NCBI RefSeq assembly: GCF_042100115.1
Contig: NC_091277.1
Span: forward strand, 1,364,001-1,428,000
Origin: Alternaria dauci
Lineage: Eukaryota; Ascomycota; Dothideomycetes; Pleosporales; Pleosporaceae
Length of the DNA stretch: 64,000 bases
Reading direction: 5' to 3'
A model generated the notes under the pieces. It saw nothing but the letters and a program-made list of their open reading frames with translations. It was not told where the DNA came from and did no database searches. Numbering within the stretch: the first letter of the stretch is position 1; every line of letters begins with the position of its first letter. This document shows, one piece after another, positions 60,401 to 64,000 of the stretch. A program made the position numbers and the translations under genes.

Positions 60401-60608
60401 CAACGGCAAGCACTTGAAGCAGAAAGACGACAAGGGTCGTGCTCTCTTTGGACATCTGCATACTGGTGATATTGTGCAAGTATACCACGACGCCCGCGGA
60501 ATTGAGTGCCTGAAGTTCCGCTGCGAATTCTACGTCGGAGCTGGCAAGGAGCCACGACCCGCAGGCGACAGCTTCGGCACACTGATCGGCAACAGACTTT
60601 CACAGTAA
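57443..60608 (+). CDS. RAD53: DNA-damage checkpoint kinase Rad53/Chk2 type
   Basis: Two exons, 57443-58241 and 58291-60608 (1038 aa). The 49-nt intron has a gtatgt donor, a ctgctaac branch site and a ttag acceptor, and splits a glycine codon just before the kinase loop. The N-terminal FHA domain (about residues 119-190) shows FGRN, SNQHFRIY and DMSTNGT. The kinase domain (about 268-560) has GKGAFATVY, the AAKE lysine, HRDIKPDN (His about 384), DFG (Asp about 406) and CGTLLYCAPE. A long Ser/Gln/Glu linker with TQ/SQ sites follows. A C-terminal FHA-like domain starts near 900 (SWGRLGNN) and ends with a HTGDIVQVYH element. The FHA-kinase-FHA layout is that of Rad53, activated by Mec1/Tel1 kinases after replication stress. 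The second FHA lacks the usual Ser-x-x-His. Confidence 0.93.
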
Positions 60609-61677
60609 GCCTGTCTCTGTCAGGGGAGCATCCGCATAACATTGTTTATGCATCACAACAGCATCATCTCCTTTCTCTGTCATCATCATTCTGTTTGAGT
60701 TAGCGGGCGTTTGCAGTTCATGTACTACTATCTCCATTCTATCTTTGTGCATATTCTCTTTGTAATAGCATCGTCTCGGTGTTGGGGCTCCAAGATCGAG
60801 CGAAAATTGTCATTCTTAGCAGTCAAGGCATACTGGGTGGATGGTACATGGGCGATATAAACATGCTGTTTTATATTTGGTGGGATCTATTGCAAGGATG
60901 AACTGGAGAAGAGGCCAGCAGTGAAGCCTGCATAGTTAGATGCCTAGAAAGGCAAGGACATCAATCAATCTCATGAAATAATATGATTGTTAGTATGGCA
61001 TGGCAGCCTTTGGTTCTCTGTCCCACTTCTCTGATGGTTGAAATCGGTCAAACGGGGTCGTTCTTGTTATGATAAAATGGCCTTGGGATGATTTAGACTT
61101 GAGGTTATCACGTGTCAAACCTCCTTATAGCCTGCACGAAACGCTACCATAAAGTGCTAACAAGAACTGTAGATAGCAGCATACCGGCAACTCAACTTCG
61201 ATCTCAGAGCGTCTTCACTCATTCTGTGCTGACACAATTCATTTGTAAAGCGGGATAGTAACATCCCAGTCCAACCCCCTGAGCTTGCCACCAAAGTGAT
61301 GGGATTCACAACGACACCAAGCCGGTGCAATCCGATTCGACCGATAGCGTGGGCGGGGTTTCGGGACGATCTGATCTGCGTATACGTTGTCGTATCTTGC
61401 GTACTTGGGATACGATCACAAGGGTAAGTTCTATTCAAGACAAGACGCCCGCTTTGTCGTAGACTTATTGGCACAGAATCCATGGGTATAAAGCGCAGAC
61501 ATTTCGCCTCGTGAGTTTCAACCGACAGAAAGATCTTCGAGAGGAGTCTGACAAGGCTGCTCATGTCTGGGACGAATCCTTACAGGTCGAACCGCACCTG
61601 ATAGACGGGCTGTTCACGTGTACATTCAAAGGTGCAATAAGACTGCCACAGGTAGTGTTTATGGAAACATGTTTGCT
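60609..61677. terminator. Convergent 3' regions of RAD53 and GT32 gene
   Basis: 1.07 kb between converging stop codons. It should contain both polyadenylation regions. A frame of 135 codons on the minus strand (61157-61564) has no recognisable domain. Confidence 0.4.
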
Positions 61678-62769
61678 CTAAACCAATGGACTATATGCCT
61701 TCCCTCTCTGTCGGGCCCGCCTACTCCTCAACCGAGCGATACTAAAAACTGTTCCAACAAAGGCCGTAGCAACACTTGCAATCGCCCATGGCCGCTCTAC
61801 GAACCACAATACCACAGCGACATCTCCGCCATGCCATGATCCTCCAGGCTTGTGACCGAAGAAGGTGTATTCTTCCGAGTAAAAGATTCGAGGTAGAACG
61901 ACGAAGGAGTTGGGGTCTAGGCGGAACAAGTCAGCTATCAAGTTCGTTGTTGGTCGTTGAAGACAAGTTGCTGACTTACCAAGGTCATTCCTGGCCCCGC
62001 GCTGCATGCACCTCCCATCATGACATTCTTCGAACCATTCTTGCAATATCGTACTCGTGAACTGCGGTCCGGTCGTCCAGAAGATGGTAAGGTATGGGAA
62101 GAGCAGGTTCCAGTTGTGTGTCACCAGACCCTCCGTCATCTTCTTCAAAATCGGGTGCTTCGCTGCCGATGCCATCAGGTCGTTGTTGACACCCAAAGGC
62201 GATGCTTCCGGGAACCAGGCCGGAAAGTCCAGCAAAGGATCCAATGAGCGTCGACACGCGACATCTAGGTCCATGTATACGCCGCCGAAATGATATAGTG
62301 CAAAGTACTTCAAGGCGTCAACCTTCTGGATAGGGTACTTGTAGTTGTCATATGTTGGTAGAAACCAGGAGTATTCGTTGGATAGAAACTCGCGAGCGCT
62401 CGTTGCGTTCCACATGCGGATCTCGTAGCTCGGGTTATGCTCGCGACATAGTTCCGGTGATCCAAACCCAATCGACGGGCCTCCAGACGGGCCTTCATGG
62501 CCTGGGTAGATTCTTTCGAACCAGATGTAGTGTATCGTTCGCGGGATCTTGGTACCGTTGTATGTGGAAGAGTAGTCGGACTCCTGAGGCTGCTGGTTGT
62601 TTATTCGCGATTCGTTCAGCTTCTTCGCGTAGTCGGTGGGGAAATCGTCGAATGTGATTTGCTGTTTGACGAGGAAAGACTGAAAAACATGCTGGTGCCA
62701 GATGGCACTTAACGACTTGAGCAACACTGCGGCTGCAACAATTCGAACGAGAAGTTGGCGAACAAACAT
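61678..62769 (-). CDS. GT32 glycosyltransferase, SUR1/CSG1-like
   Basis: 363 codons from ATG 62769 to TAG 61678 if read straight through. An N-terminal membrane anchor (about residues 5-23) gives type II topology. The catalytic region shows KIPRTIHYIWF (about 74-84), IQKVDALKYFALYHFGGVY (about 147-165) and the DLD motif (about 167-169) that binds the metal and GDP-sugar. It ends with YTFFGHKPGGSWHGGD. A second membrane helix lies near the C-terminus (VERPWAIASVATAFVGTVF). The layout fits Sur1/Csh1, Golgi enzymes that add mannose to inositol phosphorylceramide. An Och1-type protein mannosyltransferase is less likely because of the C-terminal helix. A 45-nt segment (61935-61979) with gtaagt and tag ends may be an intron; its removal keeps frame and gives 348 aa. 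Confidence 0.85.
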   Translation of the reverse strand: MFVRQLLVRIVAAAVLLKSLSAIWHQHVFQSFLVKQQITFDDFPTDYAKKLNESRINNQQPQESDYSSTYNGTKIPRTIHYIWFERIYPGHEGPSGGPSIGFGSPELCREHNPSYEIRMWNATSAREFLSNEYSWFLPTYDNYKYPIQKVDALKYFALYHFGGVYMDLDVACRRSLDPLLDFPAWFPEASPLGVNNDLMASAAKHPILKKMTEGLVTHNWNLLFPYLTIFWTTGPQFTSTILQEWFEECHDGRCMQRGARNDLGKSATCLQRPTTNLIADLFRLDPNSFVVLPRIFYSEEYTFFGHKPGGSWHGGDVAVVLWFVERPWAIASVATAFVGTVFSIARLRSRRARQRGKAYSPLV

Positions 62770-64000
62770 CTTCCTACTGCTGTGTAGATGCTAGCTTTGG
62801 TGAGTAAGGAGTGGGACACACTGTTCTGACATGAGGAAGTGGGGAGACTTTTCATGCAACTCATCAACTGTATGCCCCTTTCTCCCATTCACACAGTCGT
62901 CTCGGTTGCATCACCACTAACACTAGCCCCGTACATACCTTGACATTGATACATCTTGGCACTTCCGCCCTATGATTGACAAAGCACTCGTCAGCTGTTG
63001 TGGTCATCCTAGGGATACGAGTTTCAGAAGGAGAACCGTGGGTAGCATGTCAAACGGCGCACATCCTGCACCCACATGGCGGTGTAGTGATCGCCCCCGA
63101 GGCTCGCATACAGTTGATGCTAGTGCCCAAACTGTCGCCGTGCTTAAACAGAAAGAGAAGCGACAGGCCACCGTGGAGTCACTATGATTGAAAGCTTCTC
63201 AAGTAGGTCCCAGTTTAAATATAATAAAGGAATCGACAATCATCACCTCGTACCCACGCGCCGCAAGACTTGAGGCGTTGCCTTGCTTCGATACTTGTTA
63301 GAAGGAGTAGGCATGAGCAAGCTGACGGTACTTACCAGCTTCGGACCGAAAGACCAGCGTGGTCAAGCTTATTGAAGCTCCGAGTATGGTTCCATCGTCG
63401 ACTTCGAGCACGTTGGCCACGGAAAGTGATGTTGTGAAACGTGGACAGGCGCTCGAACACTGAGGCTATGCTACCTAACTTCTTGCGGTAGCATAAGCCG
63501 ACTACGAATGCAGGTACTGGATTAGCGTCTCTCAAGCGGGTAGATTTCTACTGTAGTAACGGCACGGATAGATGTTCTGTGCCGAGGTCCGTCAGATAGG
63601 GTTCGGTCCGTATTTAGTGATGTCCCAGATGCATCTCGCGTTTCTTTCCATAGGTGTGATATTCTATCTACTGTTAGGCGGCAACAACGCGCGTATCTTA
63701 GAAATACCTTTCATCTCTTCTCTTACCGCTTGTTTTGCGGCGAATTGGTGACAGACGACAGTGTACATGATCCTTTAGGGGCTCCTGTGTCGAGGCCAAC
63801 GGCTTTGCTGCAGCTAGCAGCGAAGCGAGGCATGGCTTCTGGACGCAGAAATTACACTATACTGGACTAATCTGGGGTATCGTGACTATTAATAAAGTAG
63901 TGCTTGTCTTGTTCCTTGACCCGGCTTCGCATGATTTGGCGAACGCTTGTTTTCAGGGATAGAGTCAGCTTGCGTTGCTGAAGGCGGCCCTTTGGTGTAG
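62770..64000. other. Right end, no supported gene
   Basis: The part next to 62769 should be the GT32 gene promoter. Short frames (up to 71 codons) on both strands have no recognisable domain. No repeat or mobile element seen. Confidence 0.45.

Overview
This window is chromosomal DNA of a filamentous ascomycete, most likely a Dothideomycete of the Pleosporales type. The genes are eukaryotic: most introns are 45-76 nt with GTAAGT-like 5' sites and CTAAC/CTGAC-type branch sites. The gene set includes fungus-specific families (HapB, 2EXR, KP4-like, fungal C2H2 regulators, GT32). The order is inferred from gene style only; no database was consulted. I support 18 protein-coding genes plus one doubtful ORF. 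I recognised no tRNA, rRNA, CRISPR array or intact transposon.

Left part (1-25 kb). About 3 kb without a recognisable gene is followed by an Sds3/Dep1-type subunit of the Rpd3L deacetylase complex (minus), divergent from the nucleolar RNA-binding protein NOP12 (plus). Next come a 2EXR-family protein with a decayed fragment of itself 1.3 kb downstream, and an ADP-ribosyltransferase-like fungal protein. After a 4.4-kb gap that probably holds a long spliced leader come the CCAAT-binding subunit HapB, an allantoate-type MFS permease and the endocytic scaffold SLA1.

Middle part (25-44 kb). A tiny three-exon cysteine-rich CYSTM-like gene is followed by four minus-strand genes: a 783-residue disordered protein with a cysteine module, the oligosaccharyltransferase catalytic subunit STT3, and two large C2H2 zinc-finger regulators. 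A plus-strand fungal protein of unknown function (410 aa) follows.

Right part (44-64 kb). The signal peptidase subunit SPC2 and the ER membrane insertase subunit EMC3 are divergent with only 237 bp between start codons. A third C2H2 regulator follows. A secreted KP4-type killer-toxin-like gene then runs convergently into YOS9, the ER-associated-degradation lectin ending in KDEL. Last are a RAD53/Chk2 checkpoint kinase and a GT32 SUR1-like sphingolipid mannosyltransferase.

Functional theme. Five genes in about 33 kb act on proteins or lipids of the secretory pathway: STT3 (N-glycan transfer), SPC2 (signal peptide removal), EMC3 (membrane insertion), YOS9 (glycan-based quality control) and the SUR1-like enzyme (Golgi sphingolipid glycosylation). 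Whether this is co-regulated or coincidental cannot be decided from the sequence. All splice sites were read by eye and confirmed only by reading-frame continuity and family resemblance.
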